This document shows positions 35,422 to 48,000 of a DNA stretch of 64,000 nt, piece after piece. This stretch comes from Cunninghamia lanceolata (Eukaryota > Streptophyta > Pinopsida > Cupressales > Cupressaceae), in NCBI GenBank assembly GCA_027924645.1, contig BSBN01000763.1, forward strand, positions 1,674,001 through 1,738,000, read 5' to 3'. Position 1 is the first letter of the stretch; each line of letters opens with the position of its first letter. The translations under genes and the position numbers were made by a program. Below the pieces are notes generated by a model that was given only the letters and a program-made list of their open reading frames with translations, was not told the origin of the DNA and did not search any database.

Positions 35422-37033
35422 TGATGCAGAGGAAACGCAACAGAAGCTTACAAATAGGATGGAAAAGCCATTAATCCACTATGATGCAGAGGCATCCACA
35501 CTAAAACCTTGACATACAGCATGTATGTCTACAACCCATCATCATCATCATATTTTCTGTTAACATTGTCAGCATCATCATATTTTCTCTTGCCGACCGA
35601 TATCCTCCTACAGACAAACCTTCGACCTTTCGCCTGTCAGCAGCATCATCATATTCGGCTATCGGTAGCATCATCATATTCGGCAAGCGCAATCATCCTC
35701 CTGACGATCACTGTTCATCTTACCGCCAAACGCTTTCTGCAGCATCATGATGTTCAACATCATGTTCATCAGCAGGATATAAAATATCTGGTTCCCTCCA
35801 TATATCCTGATGACGACAACCTCACGCACCTTTCCTTCGATGCTTACGTCACCTTGATATCTGACTACTTAAACAACAGCATCAGGATATGACTTATCCG
35901 GTCAAATGAAACATCCTGATGATGATACTCAACTTTATACTGATGACGAATATTCTGCCGAATATCCTCCTCCCGATCCACTTAACTCCTTGATGCCTTA
36001 CGCCTATGCCAAAACACTTAGGGTCAGCAGGATAAACCTTTATCGGGTGATATTTTGGAATGTCCTGATGACGATTATCCTGATGACGATGACATCATAT
36101 GCAGTTCCTTCAATATCCTGCTGTCGGCCAAACTTAACATTATCGGCCCGCGATGATTTTATCAACCCGATCGACTAACTCATGCCGATATACTCTTCCT
36201 CGGCAACACCTGATGATGATCACCCTAAAACGCATTCACCTTATGCAAACAATTGCATCGTGCTCACCTCCATCTACTCAGATGACACCTGAAGTAACTA
36301 CAAGATATACACAGAAATATCCTAATGATGCCGTTGTGACGAATTTCCAACCTTAGCAAATTTTGATCTACCTGAGGTGACCCGATCTGCTTCCTGGACA
36401 ACTTTCCAGACTCAAACTACCAGCACGACCTAGCACATACCCATGCTAGGGTTCTCAACACCTCTCGACTGTGATCCTGCAAACATACATGTGAACAAAC
36501 AGAAAATGCAAACTAAATCCTAAACTATTGTACATAGCCATTCCACCGATTCGATGAATCAACCGGTGGAATGGATCAGTGAATCCATGTAACCACCAGA
36601 ACAGCAACTCGATTATACAATGGAATCCAAACAGAAAATTGACACAAACAGGATCTCTTTATTGATTTCAAAGGATGCAAATACAGTACTCTGTCTCACT
36701 CTGAAATCTAACTCCTCAATCTGTATCTATCTCTCTATCTCAATATGTCCTAAGACCAACCGATCCTACTGCATAAATAGGAACTGCTTGCGAGTACTAC
36801 CACTCGATTCCAAGCAGCTGGGAGCTTCCAAGCGGCTGGGAGGATCCAACTGAACTAACAAACTATACAGCTGTCATCAGCTGTCATAACAAACTACCTA
36901 AAAATGGAAAAGCACGGTTAACTTGGACCTTATTACATGCATTGGTCTTATAAGACCTTCTTGGAAACATTAACAAGACCTATAACAAACTAACTGCCTC
37001 ATGGAGGCTAGCTATCAGGTAGGTGCTCCTGCA
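35422..37033 (-). repeat. TG2 3' LTR, 1612 bp
   Basis: On the - strand TGCAGGAGCACC to CTCTGCATCA. It differs from the other LTR by roughly 30 substitutions (about 2 percent, counted by eye), nearly all transitions, plus an 8-base gap near 36370. It contains many TATCCTGATGA-type words at 35800-36330. Confidence 0.92.
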
Positions 37034-39209
37034 CCATACTCCCCAACAGAAAAGAACTCATGTCCCATGAGTTAGGTTGTGGAAGAATTCCACCTTTGCA
37101 CTTTGCCATCTCAGTGTTCTGACCTGTTCTAGCTTTATCCTCTGCTGTCTCTTGGCTGCTCCAAGATTTCTGAACTGTAACTTGCTGTCTTGCAAGTAAA
37201 CCCTCATGCCTGTTAATGTAGGCCCTTCTCACACATACCTTGTGTTTGTTAGGTTGTTTTACCAGAACCTCTGTCTGAATACCTGGTTGAATAACCTTAG
37301 GAATTGCCTCTTGAACTTCTGCAATGTTCAATTCTGTCTTCCTTTCAACCTTTATAGGACAAACAATAGTCCCAACTATGACAACATCCTTGTCATTCCT
37401 CTCAACTGGTTGCTATTTGCAAACCTATTTCTGAACCTGCTGCTGACCTCTGTCAGTCAAAACTGAAACTATCTTCAAACTGTTGTCCTTAACAACTTCT
37501 TTCCCTGCAATGTCCTCAACTGCCTTTATGCCTACTCCTATAGGCTTCTACACAAATTCCTTCTTTCCCACTAAAATGATTTTGGCTGCCCCCTGTGCTG
37601 CAGTATTTGCCTGCAATGGCATCAACTTAATAGTCTTCCCATCTTTCTTGATGGTGTAGGTATTAGCATACCCATCATACAGTACCCTCCTATCAAATTG
37701 CCATGGTCTACCCAACAATAGGTGACAACATTCCATGGGCAAAATGTCACACAAAACTCTATCCTGATATGCTCCAATCTGAAAATCCACATATGCCTGT
37801 TCATAGACAAAAAGTGATTGACTATCACTCACCCAAGATGCCTTGTAAGGGTGATGGTATGGAATCCTTTCCAAATTCATTTTATCCACCATTTCCTGAG
37901 ATACCATGTTGTCTGTTGAACCAGTATCAATGACAACCTTACATACTTTACCTTTGCTCTTGCATGTGGTCTTGAAAAGAGCTCTTCTTTGCATCATATC
38001 CTTTGATGTCTGTAAACTAGTTCTCCTTAGCATCAATGCTTCTCCCTCCTCAGGATATCCATAATTGTCAGGAACTCTATCTTGATAAGTGTTTAAACTT
38101 TGCACACTTTGCTCTACTTTCTCTTCTTGCACAAGTTGTACTCTCTTGTCATTCGTTCTATCATCTCTGGATGATGAACCTTTGCTTTCTGGACATTTGA
38201 AAAATGGATGACCAAACTCACCACAGGTGTAACACTTTCCTGAAAATGTAGTAGAACCTCTACCACTTCCAAATCTGCCTCTATTACCTTTCCATCCACC
38301 TCTGAAATTAGACTGTCCCTATCCTTTACTAGTGTCTTCTTGACCCTCATTGGGTTGCCTTGTTGTAGGGGCTGATCCTCTTCCCCTCATATTGTTTCCT
38401 CTTCCTCTATTATGTTGTTCTTGTTTTCTCTTTAACTTCTCTTCCACTTTCAATGCCAACTGAAAGCATTTCTGAACTGTATCTGGATTATGCAGACTTA
38501 AATCTTCCTGAATGTTGAACCTCAATCCATTAAGGTATCTGGCTACCTTCTCTTCTTCACTTTCCTTTACCTTTGTTTTCACACAAAGTTTCATGAATTC
38601 TTCTGTATATGAGCTGACATCTAGCTCCTTCTGCTTCAGGTTTTGCTTCCTCTTGTGTAATTGGATATTGTAATCCAATGGGACATAAGCTTCCTTTACT
38701 AATGCCATCATTTTCTTCCATGTAGTGACTCTACGCTTTCCTTCCTGTGCTCTATCATCTTGGACGAAATTCCACCATGTCAAGGCAGCTTCTTTCATTT
38801 TTGACTGGGCTATTTTCACCTTCTGTTGTTCTGGTATCTCCTCTGTTTCAAAGAAATTGTTCAAGGAGTTTATCCACTCCATCACTGAATCAGGTTCCAT
38901 CTTTCCTATAAACACTGGCAAATCCAATTTCACATCCATGGTTCTCCTCTCCATGGCCTTGAGGGCGTTCAACAGTGGTCTCTGGTCTGCAGGAACGACC
39001 TCCTCGTTCCAACTAGGGATCTCTTCTTCTTCCCTATCTTCTTCTCTACCAGAACCTACTTTGCTCCTCAACTTCTCTAACTCATCCTTCAATTCCTGAT
39101 TCTGAGCCTTCACGGCCTTGCTCTCTGCAATCTGTTTCTTTACCAGAACTGCCAACTCAACGTTGGTCATCCTTGTCAGAATCTCAGATGTTCCTTCTTC
39201 ATCTGACAT
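37008..39209 (-). pseudogene. TG2 gag-protease polyprotein
   Basis: One frame from ATG 39209 to 37008, 734 codons, with four TAG interruptions (about 38316, 37545, 37434, 37422), no other stops and no frameshift. Domains in order: N-terminal coiled coil (residues 15-60), capsid-type gag with W-W-N-F-V-Q and V-A-R-Y-L-N-G-L-R-F-N (70-260), Arg/Gly-rich linker, CCHC knuckle C-Y-T-C-G-E-F-G-H-P-F-F-K-C (about 330), protease site V-V-I-D-T-G-S-T-D (about 425) and L-L-G-R-P-W-Q-F-D. The last 200 residues are Gln/Val/Lys-rich without RT homology and replace pol. The frame reads through the purine tract into the LTR and ends there. Confidence 0.85.
37034..37044 (-). other. TG2 polypurine tract
   Basis: On the - strand GGGGAGTATGG directly precedes the TG of the 3' LTR. 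Confidence 0.75.
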
Positions 39210-39245
39210 CCTGCTATATCTTGATCTTTTCCAGATCCTTCCTTT

Positions 39246-39257
39246 GCTCTGATACCA
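39246..39257 (-). other. TG2 primer-binding site, tRNA-Met type
   Basis: TGGTATCAGAGC on the - strand, three bases from the LTR. Confidence 0.9.
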
Positions 39258-39260
39258 CTA

Positions 39261-40880
39261 TGATGCAGAGGAAACGCAACAGAAGCTTACAAATAGGATG
39301 GAAAAGCCATTAATCCACTATGATGCAGAGGCATCCACACTAAAACCTTGACATACAGCATGTATGTCTACAACCCATCATCATCATCATATTTTCTGTT
39401 AACATTGTTAGCATCATCATATTTTCTCTTGCCGACCGATATCCTCCTGCAGACAAACCTTCGACCTTTCGCCTGTCAGCAGCATCATCATATTCGGCTA
39501 TCGGCAGCATCATCATATTCGGCAAGCGCAATCATCCTCCTGACGATCACTGTTCATCTTACCGCCAAACGCTTTCTGCAGCATCATGATGTTCAACATC
39601 ATGTTCATCAGCAGGATATAAAATATTCGGTTCCCTCCATATATCCTGATGACGACAACCTCACGCACCTTTCCTTCGATGCTTACGTCACCTCGATATC
39701 TAACTACTTAAACAACAGCATCAGGATATGACTTATCCGGTCAAATGAAACATCCTGATGATGATACTCAACTTTATACTGATGACGAATATTCTGCTGA
39801 ATATCCTCCTCCCGATCCACTTAACTCCTTAATGCCTTACGCCTATGCCAAAACACTTAGGGTCAGCAGGATAAACCTTTATCAGGTGATATTTCGGAAT
39901 GTCCTGATGACGATTATCCTGATGACGATGACGTCATATGCAGTTCCTTCAATATCCTGCTGTCGGCCAAACTTAACATTATCGGCCCGCGATGATTTTA
40001 TCAACCCGATCGACTAACTCATGCCGATATACTCTTCCTCGGCAACACCTGATGATGATCACCCCGAAATGCATTCACCTTATGCAAACAATTGCATCAT
40101 GCTCACCTCCATCTACTCGGATGACACCTGAAGTAACTACAGGATATACACAGAAATATCCTGATGATGCCGTTGTGACGAATTTCCAACCTTAGCAAAT
40201 TTCGATCCGCCGAACCTCCTGAGGTGACCCGATCTGCTTCCTGGACAACTTTCCAGACTCGAACTACCAGCATGACCTAGCACATACCCATGCTAGGGTT
40301 CTCAACACCTCTCGACTGTGATCCTGCAAACATACATGTGAACAAACAGAAAATGCAAACTAAATCCTAAACTATTGTACATAGCCATTCCACCGATTCG
40401 ATGAATCAACTGGTGGAATGGATCAGTGAATCCATGTAACCACCAGAACAGCAACTCGATTATACAATGGAATCCAAACAGAAAATTGACACAAAAAGGA
40501 TCTCTTTATTGATTTCAAAGGATGCAAATACAGTACTCTGTCTCACTCTGAAATCTAACTCCTCAATCTGTATCTATCTCTCTATCTCAATCTGTCCTAA
40601 GACCAACCGATCCTACTGCATAAATAGGAACTGCTTGCGAATACTACCACTCGATTCCAAGCGGCTGGGAGCTTCCAAGCGGCTGGGAGGATCCAACTGA
40701 ACTAACAAACTATACAGCTGTCATCAGCTGTCATAACAAACTACCTAAAAATAGAAAAGCACGGTTAACTTGGACCTTATTACATGCATTGGTCTTATAA
40801 GACCTTCTTGGAAACATTAACAAGACCTATAACAAACTAACTGCCTCATGGAGGCCAGCTGTCAGGTAGGTGCTCCTGCA
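39261..40880 (-). repeat. TG2 5' LTR, 1620 bp
   Basis: Partner of 35422-37033 with the same ends. A TATA-like TATTTATG lies near 40620 on the - strand. Confidence 0.92.
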
Positions 40881-40882
40881 CT

Positions 40883-43800
40883 AGAAGAATTTGGAAAAGT
40901 GTTGGGGTTTACAACCCAAGAATTTGGAGAGGTCCACATTGACCTAGAAAAGGTTGCCAGTGATTATGAAGCAGCGGATGAAAGGAGCAAAAATTCTTTC
41001 CTAAATAAAATAGTTGAAGAAAAAACATCTAGAAAGATAACCATAAGCCTCCTTATCCTTTGAAAATTTTTAAAGCATGGGCTCAAGATACTATTTCCAT
41101 GCTAGCATTTTGCCTTGGACTGGATAGCAATTGGGAAGTGGATGCAAGCCTCCTTGAAATGGTATATAATATCCATTATGGTAATGGTGTACATGTCAAA
41201 TATAAATTTATTGAGCACATTGTAGAATCCATGCATAAACAATTTTTAATGATTAAAGGAGGTTCCACCAAGACATTTAGGTTCACAACCTACTTGTGCT
41301 ATTTTTTTCTATTCAAATTTTGTGGAATGTTTCAGAACAAGCTTCAGATTTAGCCCTATAGCAATGTTGAGGAAAATAAAATGGCTCAAGTATATGATTG
41401 GACCACTAAGATAAGGATGCATGATTCTCGAAGGAACTACAATCATTTTGTAGACTACTTTTTGGCTCCATTTCATCAAGCAATTACAAATAGTCCAATG
41501 CCTAGATTGTCAATATCATGTAGAGATTTCATTCAACTAGGAAAAGAAATACAATTGGCTAATTGGTACTTATTGGAAGAATATACTATGCTAAGATTTT
41601 ATGGATCAGAAGTAGAGCCATACAAACTTCCAATACATGTGACAGAAAGGGTTTTTGCATTAGAATATGTAAGGCAGATGCAGAGTACTGATGAACTACA
41701 CTTTGCCAGTCAGCAAAAGAACACCTTAGTTCCTTCTTTACCTTTTTCATGTGGATGGTTCACATTCGAGAGAAAAGCATTTAAGGTGGCACAAGATCTT
41801 TTGAAAATTTTTAATTTTGATGATGTCTATCACTAGCAGTATGATCCATGTGACACCATTAAAACAATGATTGTGGCCAATAGGAATGCTGCAAGTAGAG
41901 TTCAACATCAAAGTAAACCCTTGCTTGAAAACTTGAGAAACAAGGATTCCTGGGATGAGGTCAAAATTGTAATGGAGAAAACTGTTGCTGAGAAAGGTAT
42001 TTCTTTTGAACAGTTGTCAGCAGAAATTATGGCATTGCACCAGGTCCAAATTATAGGAGCACCAGTAGAGAATCAAATCAGGAGGTACAACAATTTTTAT
42101 AGAAAAAGTGATAAACCATCTATTAGAGAAAAAATGCTGGATTTTCTAGATGATTCTGTTACAAAAAAATCTTGCACACGATAAAAAAATTGTTGCATTT
42201 TGGTCTATGAGAAAGGATCTAGGTGAACCAAGAACTAATGCAGACTATGGAGAAATTGATGAAGATGAAGAGTTTAGCAATTTGTGGAATATAGAGCATC
42301 CCAATGAATGTGAAGATGAAGAAACAGAAAGTGAAAGAGATGATGAACCTGATGATGTTAGGGATGAACAAAGCATTTACAAACTTGGTTTAAGTCAGGA
42401 CACAAAAAAATCATATAATTCAGGAGCAGTCATAGCTAAAAAGTTGGGTTATCGAGGTGGTGGTTTGGGGTCCCAAGGACAAGGCATTTGGAAACCAATA
42501 GATGTAGTCACCACTACCACAAAACCATTTGATAAACAAGGCCTTGGAGTGGAATCAACTGATAAAATACACCAAGGTCATACAAGTAGAACTGAAAGAA
42601 TTGAATTTGTTATAGATTCAAATCCTAATCCTCATGGTCAGATGCAATCACAACTTGGACATGCCCATGGTGGAGAGCCTAGTGCAACTGGCACTACCAC
42701 TGGTGGAGAACTTAGTCAACATGTGCTACAACTACAGGTCCAACAACAAGTTACACATAAGAGGACACCAATACAAGATACCACACAAACACTCAGTGAT
42801 CAAGGGACACATAAGAGACAAAGGATTATGACAGGTCCAAGTCCAACTACCAGTTCCACTACAAAGGAATTATTTCTAGGCACTCCCCTAGTTAGTGTGG
42901 CTATAACAGAAATTGCAAGTACTCCTATTCCTTCACCATTCAAGCATTCCCTTATTCTCGCGTCCCCGGGTTTTGATTACATTCAAGAGTTTAAAAAGAA
43001 ATCAGAATTGTATAAAAAGGATAAGAAGCAACTGATGGAGAGTGTGTCTGTTGTAACTTCAGATCTTGCAACAACCATGATATTACCCACATTTGACACA
43101 AATACAGAAATCATGGAGTACACAATTGTTGTTCCCACGGTTCAAAATAAACCAGAAAATAAGATAGATCGATCTGAATTTTAGGTGAGCAGTTTGCAAT
43201 TTGATTTTTCTAGATTAAAAAATACTGACAAAATTAATATATCAAAGAAGAACAATGAATTGGTGTACACATCATTGCTAAAGCATGACAGAGAGAAAAA
43301 AAGGTTGCAGAATCAAATAGAAAAATTATAGGCAAATTTAGCAAATGAGAAAGCAAAGAGGAAAGCATCAGATAACAAGAGCAATGAATTAAAAAAAAGA
43401 ATAAAAAAATCTGCCTCTACATCAACAAGCAAAGAGGATAAACAAACAGAGGTGGAATTGAATGGGCTGAAGCAAGAGTTAGATGAGATCAAAAAGAAAT
43501 ATAATGAGGAAAAATCCACTTCAAAAAAATTAAGACAAAGCATTGGGAAAGCAAATGAACAGTGGGAACAAAAATTGGAGAAAGAGAGGAAAAAAAATGA
43601 AACATTGGCCGCAGAGCTTATGGAAGCAAAAAATGAAATAAAATCTTGTCAAAAAAAGTTAACTAAATTTTGTAGACAAACAATCAGGCACATAAAACAA
43701 AAGATCTGGGAAGAAATAATGCAGAGGTTTGATCAATTGTGTGAATTCTTTCAATTCATTGATGCTATGAGACTACATCTTGATAAGCTGAAAAAATATT

Positions 43801-44363
43801 TAATGGACAACACAAATCTGCAACTACAGGCAGATAAGAAATCTACAAATCAAGTACTAGAAATAGTCTACAAAGCCAGTGACAATGAATTGATTTCAAA
43901 AGGCATTACTAATCGGATTGAAGCCACAATGAAGGTGACATCTATCATTAACAAGTGTTCAAGAATGCGTGAAATAATAGAATTTGTGATTGAGGCTGCA
44001 ACAAAGATTAAGAAGGAGGATGAAAAGGTAAGGAACTTGACAAAGCTTGGTTTACCACAGGGTTTTGACACAAATGACCAATTCATTGGAAAGGATAATT
44101 TCAGAAAGAAAATAGAGAATGCAAGGAAGATTGATTTGGACTAGTTTCTTGGGAACCCAGATGAGGCAAACTTTTTGGATTTCATCAAACAATTGATACT
44201 CTTGAATGTATTTTTGGCTGAAACATTCAAGTCAGATCCAAGATCCAAATTGAAAATCGATCATACATTGTTAACAAAAATTCAATTCAGACAACATCAT
44301 CTAGAAGAAATGACAATTCCACCACCTGAACAATGGAAAGTGCTAAAAAAGATATTAAAATGA
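40883..44363 (+). pseudogene. B2, main part: unknown protein with G-patch-like motif and coiled coil
   Basis: Continues the fragment at 35051-35421. Aligned landmarks of family B: V-L-G-F near 40905, T-T-Y-L-C-Y near 41290, M-L-R-F-Y-G-S with L-P-I-H-V-T-E-R and L-E-Y-V-R-Q-M at about 41590-41690. Frameshifts occur near 41040 and in the A-run at about 42165; stops are five TAG (41351, 41834, 43182, 43329, 44142) and no TAA or TGA before the end at 44361. A glycine-rich L-G-Y-R-G-G-G-L-G-S-Q-G-Q-G-I-W-K-P-I (about 42444-42500) resembles a G-patch, an RNA-helicase-binding or RNA-binding motif, not seen in B0 or B1. Gln/Thr-rich linker 42600-42950; Lys/Glu coiled coil 43330-43680. Function unknown. 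Confidence 0.7.
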
Positions 44364-45045
44364 TTTGATATTGATATTATGAGTTTCCAAGTTCCAACTC
44401 AACTCTATGCAGAGTTGTCTTTGAGAAAGATTTTACATTGCCTCTATGTACTCCTTCATTTGAAAATCAATAGAAAATTCAAATTCAGTATAAATAAGAT
44501 ATTATATGGACATGTATGCTAGATATTCAATTATCTGTATTATTTATTTTATCAATTGAAAATAAAATCTGGTTTCAACGACTAAATACACATTCAACGA
44601 TTGCTGATGTTAATATGTTAAGCTAATTTTATACTACTATTGGTCATACCCTACTACAGTCATACCCTACTATTGTTAACTCTGGTTTCTATATCCTACT
44701 ATTGTTAATATTCTTGATTCTATATCCTACTATTGTTAATATGTTAAGCTAATTTTATTTACCATATCAAATCAAAAACCAAAATTTGACTTTATTGCAA
44801 ATTTTATGTTTTATGCACAAATCAACTTTAGCAAAGAAATATTAAGCATTGAGTTGAATAATGAATCACTGAGTACATGTAAAACTTATCAATATGACAC
44901 AATTAAAATATGAAATAATTAATAATATGTTAAATTGTTAATGTATTCAATTTGATTCACAATTTCAAGGAATACAATATAAAATATTGTCAACAACAGT
45001 TTTGGAATATAATTCATGAAATGCAGTATAAATACCTAAAAACTG
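44364..45045. other. AT-rich spacer between B2 and the transposase 3' end
   Basis: No gene. TATCCTACTATTGTTAATAT repeats about three times at 44640-44760. B2 and the transposase converge here. Confidence 0.55.
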
Positions 45046-48000
45046 CTAATTCACTTCCATTTCCCAAATCGAGTCAGGGTCCTCAAACTGACGTTTAGAT
45101 AAAGAAAAAGAGTCCTCTTGATTTTGAGTCTCGTCTTCATTTTCTTCGTCTTCATTCTGAGTCCCAAAGTCAAATTCATCAGTCATTGTGTCACTGTCAT
45201 TTGTCCCACCATTACCAATGTTTGAACTTGAAGTGTTGCACAACCCTCTTCTTTCACAAATGGACTTCCAGATTGTAAGTGCCCTTTCATAAGGAAATTT
45301 TTTGATATTACGCACTTCCTAACACCCTCAATAAATTTTCCAAATTCTTGTCTAGTTTGTTTCTTATATAAGATTTCAAAAACTCCAATGCACTAAAAAC
45401 TCTCTCATCTTCCACCGAACTCAATATCATTATTTGACATAAATCAGCAAGTTTGAAATATTCTAATATCGAATCATGCAATATTTCACTCTAACCCAAG
45501 TTTTTCCAAGCCTTTGTTATTGATCCCTCTTCGAAGGGATTCTCCATGGCATTAAACTGGTCTATCATACTTCTTGCAAACTGACTACATTGTCCTTTAA
45601 GCTTATTTCCATCTATAATTCCTTCTATTTTCTGTCCATTGCATTCTACAATTTTTGAAAAGTATGCGGTCAAGGTAGTTACTTTTTTATGAAAAACACT
45701 TGGGCTATCTCAGTGGCCTTGAACCCAAAATTGAGGATACACAATAGACATGGCATCAAGTATTTCATCTCGAGGGAATCGATTATAACTCTCTGTTGAA
45801 AGATTGCTTTCAATTTCCTTCAAATTACTACTAACAGATTCAATAATGCCATCAAAATCATCCTTTCTAACAGGTACTTCTCTGATAGAGCGTTTGACTG
45901 TCTTACAATGGTGCATTGGTATCTCAAATCCACATACAAAGACACATAACTCCCCACTTGAATTAAACTGTAAATAATTTTTAGGATGACTCAAATCTGT
46001 AATTATCTGCCACCTATGAAAATTTGGGCTTTGAGTTGTTAGATCTAGATATAGATTATCAAGGGCCATGCATGTCATTCTACGTAGTTTGGTATACTCA
46101 TAGATATACATAGTTCTGTCTTGGGCTTTCTTCATAAGATTGTTCATTTCATCCAGCATGGGGAGAAGACTAGCTAAAGTTAAGAGTGTCTCTATATCGC
46201 TTAACCTATGTAAGAGGTCAGGAGCTTTGTCTACTGTGTTGCGATGATCGTACATTGTTCTAATTAAGGGTGGATATTCTGAAAGAACTTGTTGCACTAG
46301 TCCATGCAAGGAGATCCATCTGGTATCAACATCCTTAAGAAGCTTGTTTCTTGATGTTATTCCCTCAGCAAAATTTTGAAATTCCACAAAACATTTGGGA
46401 CTTCGGCAAAAGTATCCGTGGATCTCGTAGACTAAATTTTCAACTTTTGATATTGTAGGAAACTTGTTACAATTTTAAATGCTAAATTCATTATGTGGGC
46501 CATGCAGTGAATGGCAAGCATGTATGGTGTACAAGTAGTTTGTAATTTTGTGCAAAGACCGGTCCTATGACCTTGCATTACTGCAGCTCCATCAGCTCCT
46601 ACACACATCACCTTTTTGGCAATTGTCAAGTCATCCATACCTGCAATTTCATTCAAAGACTTCTTAACTAGTTCAAATAGATTTTGCGATGTTGAATTTT
46701 CCTTCATTTTATGAACATAGAGTAGATGAGCTCGGCGGACATGTTCTTTTACAGTATACACATGCATAAAGACCCAAGAAGTATTATCTATCGCAGTAAC
46801 TTCATCTAAAGATAACGCAATGAAGTTTGACTCTTTTACATTCTCCTTTAAATCTTGCTTTTCCACCATAGCAATATAGTTTTCCCATTCCCATCCAGCG
46901 TTTATTGACCAATGTGTGCTAGGATAGTGAGGAACACTCAAAAAAGATAATAAATTACTATACTCTGGGTAGTCTTTTATAGGACACCTTCTGGACAAAA
47001 TATGAAAAACAACACTCATCTAAACAGTTTTAGCCAGTTGTGCTCCTTCCATTGCTTTTCCAAATTGAGCCTTGATTGTACCTCCACTTGTAGCAAACTT
47101 TGTCATTCTTTTCTTATGCTCATCATATTCCATGGCATACTTTACATGAAGACATTCTTCCTTTGATTTCCATCTTAATACTGATGTTTCCTTTCTATCT
47201 ATGATTTTTTTTCATAAACTTTACCTATATGCTTTTCTATAGTGTCAAGCTTTAACTGCAATTTCTTGTCTCTTTTATATTTCCAACTACAAATCACACA
47301 CTTGCATTCTGTTGGTTGTTCATCTTTGTTTTCTTTCTCCACTGGTTCAATGAATGGGTACTTTGACACCCAATCAAGCTGAAAATTCCTTGACATTTCC
47401 CACTCGTGCCCTAGTTCTGAATCTTTTGATTTGCCTTTTGAATCTTTTGATTTGCCTTCTGAATCTTTTGATTTTCCTTTTGAATCTTTTGATTTGCCTT
47501 TTCTTTTCTTCTTCCCAACATCATCTATAGCGCCAGCATTTTCATTTTCATCCAAGTTGATTATCTCAATCTGGCTAACCGGGGTATCCCTTGGAACATC
47601 TTCCGCGGTATTGCCATCCTCATTCTGGCTAACCAGGGTATCCCTTGGAACATCTTCTATGGTATTGTCATCCTTAGTCTGGCTAACCAGGGTATCCCTT
47701 TGAACATCTTCTACGGTATTGTCATCCTCATTCTGGCTAACCAGGGTATCCCTTGGAACATCTTCTGCGGTATTGCCATCCTCATTCTGGCTAACCAGGG
47801 TATCCCTTGGAACATCTTCTACAGTATTGCCATTCTCATTCTGGCTAACCAAGGTATCCCTTGGAATATCTTCTGTAGTATTTCCATCCTCATTTGACTC
47901 AATGGCAATCCCACCTTCTGGTGGTGGTGAGGTATTGCGAATGGCTTCTTCATCATTATTTGGTGCAAGAGTTGATGGTGTAGCTCCATCTTGATTTGAT

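Larger units (their letters stand above)
35422..40880 (-). mobile_element. TG2: gag-protease-only LTR retrotransposon inside B2
   Basis: Two LTRs (35422-37033 and 39261-40880), tRNA-Met-type primer site next to the right LTR and a purine-rich tract next to the left one show a - strand element. The internal 2.2 kb encodes gag and protease but no RT or integrase. Its gag, knuckle and protease resemble those of E2, so an E2-like element could supply enzymes in trans. AGAAGA flanks the left LTR directly (35416-35421) and recurs two bases beyond the right LTR (40883-40888), the probable target duplication. Confidence 0.88.

Noticed and set aside
35501..36356. Short frames within the TG2 LTRs
   Set aside because: Present in both LTR copies only because the LTR is duplicated; no domain and several are mutually overlapping.
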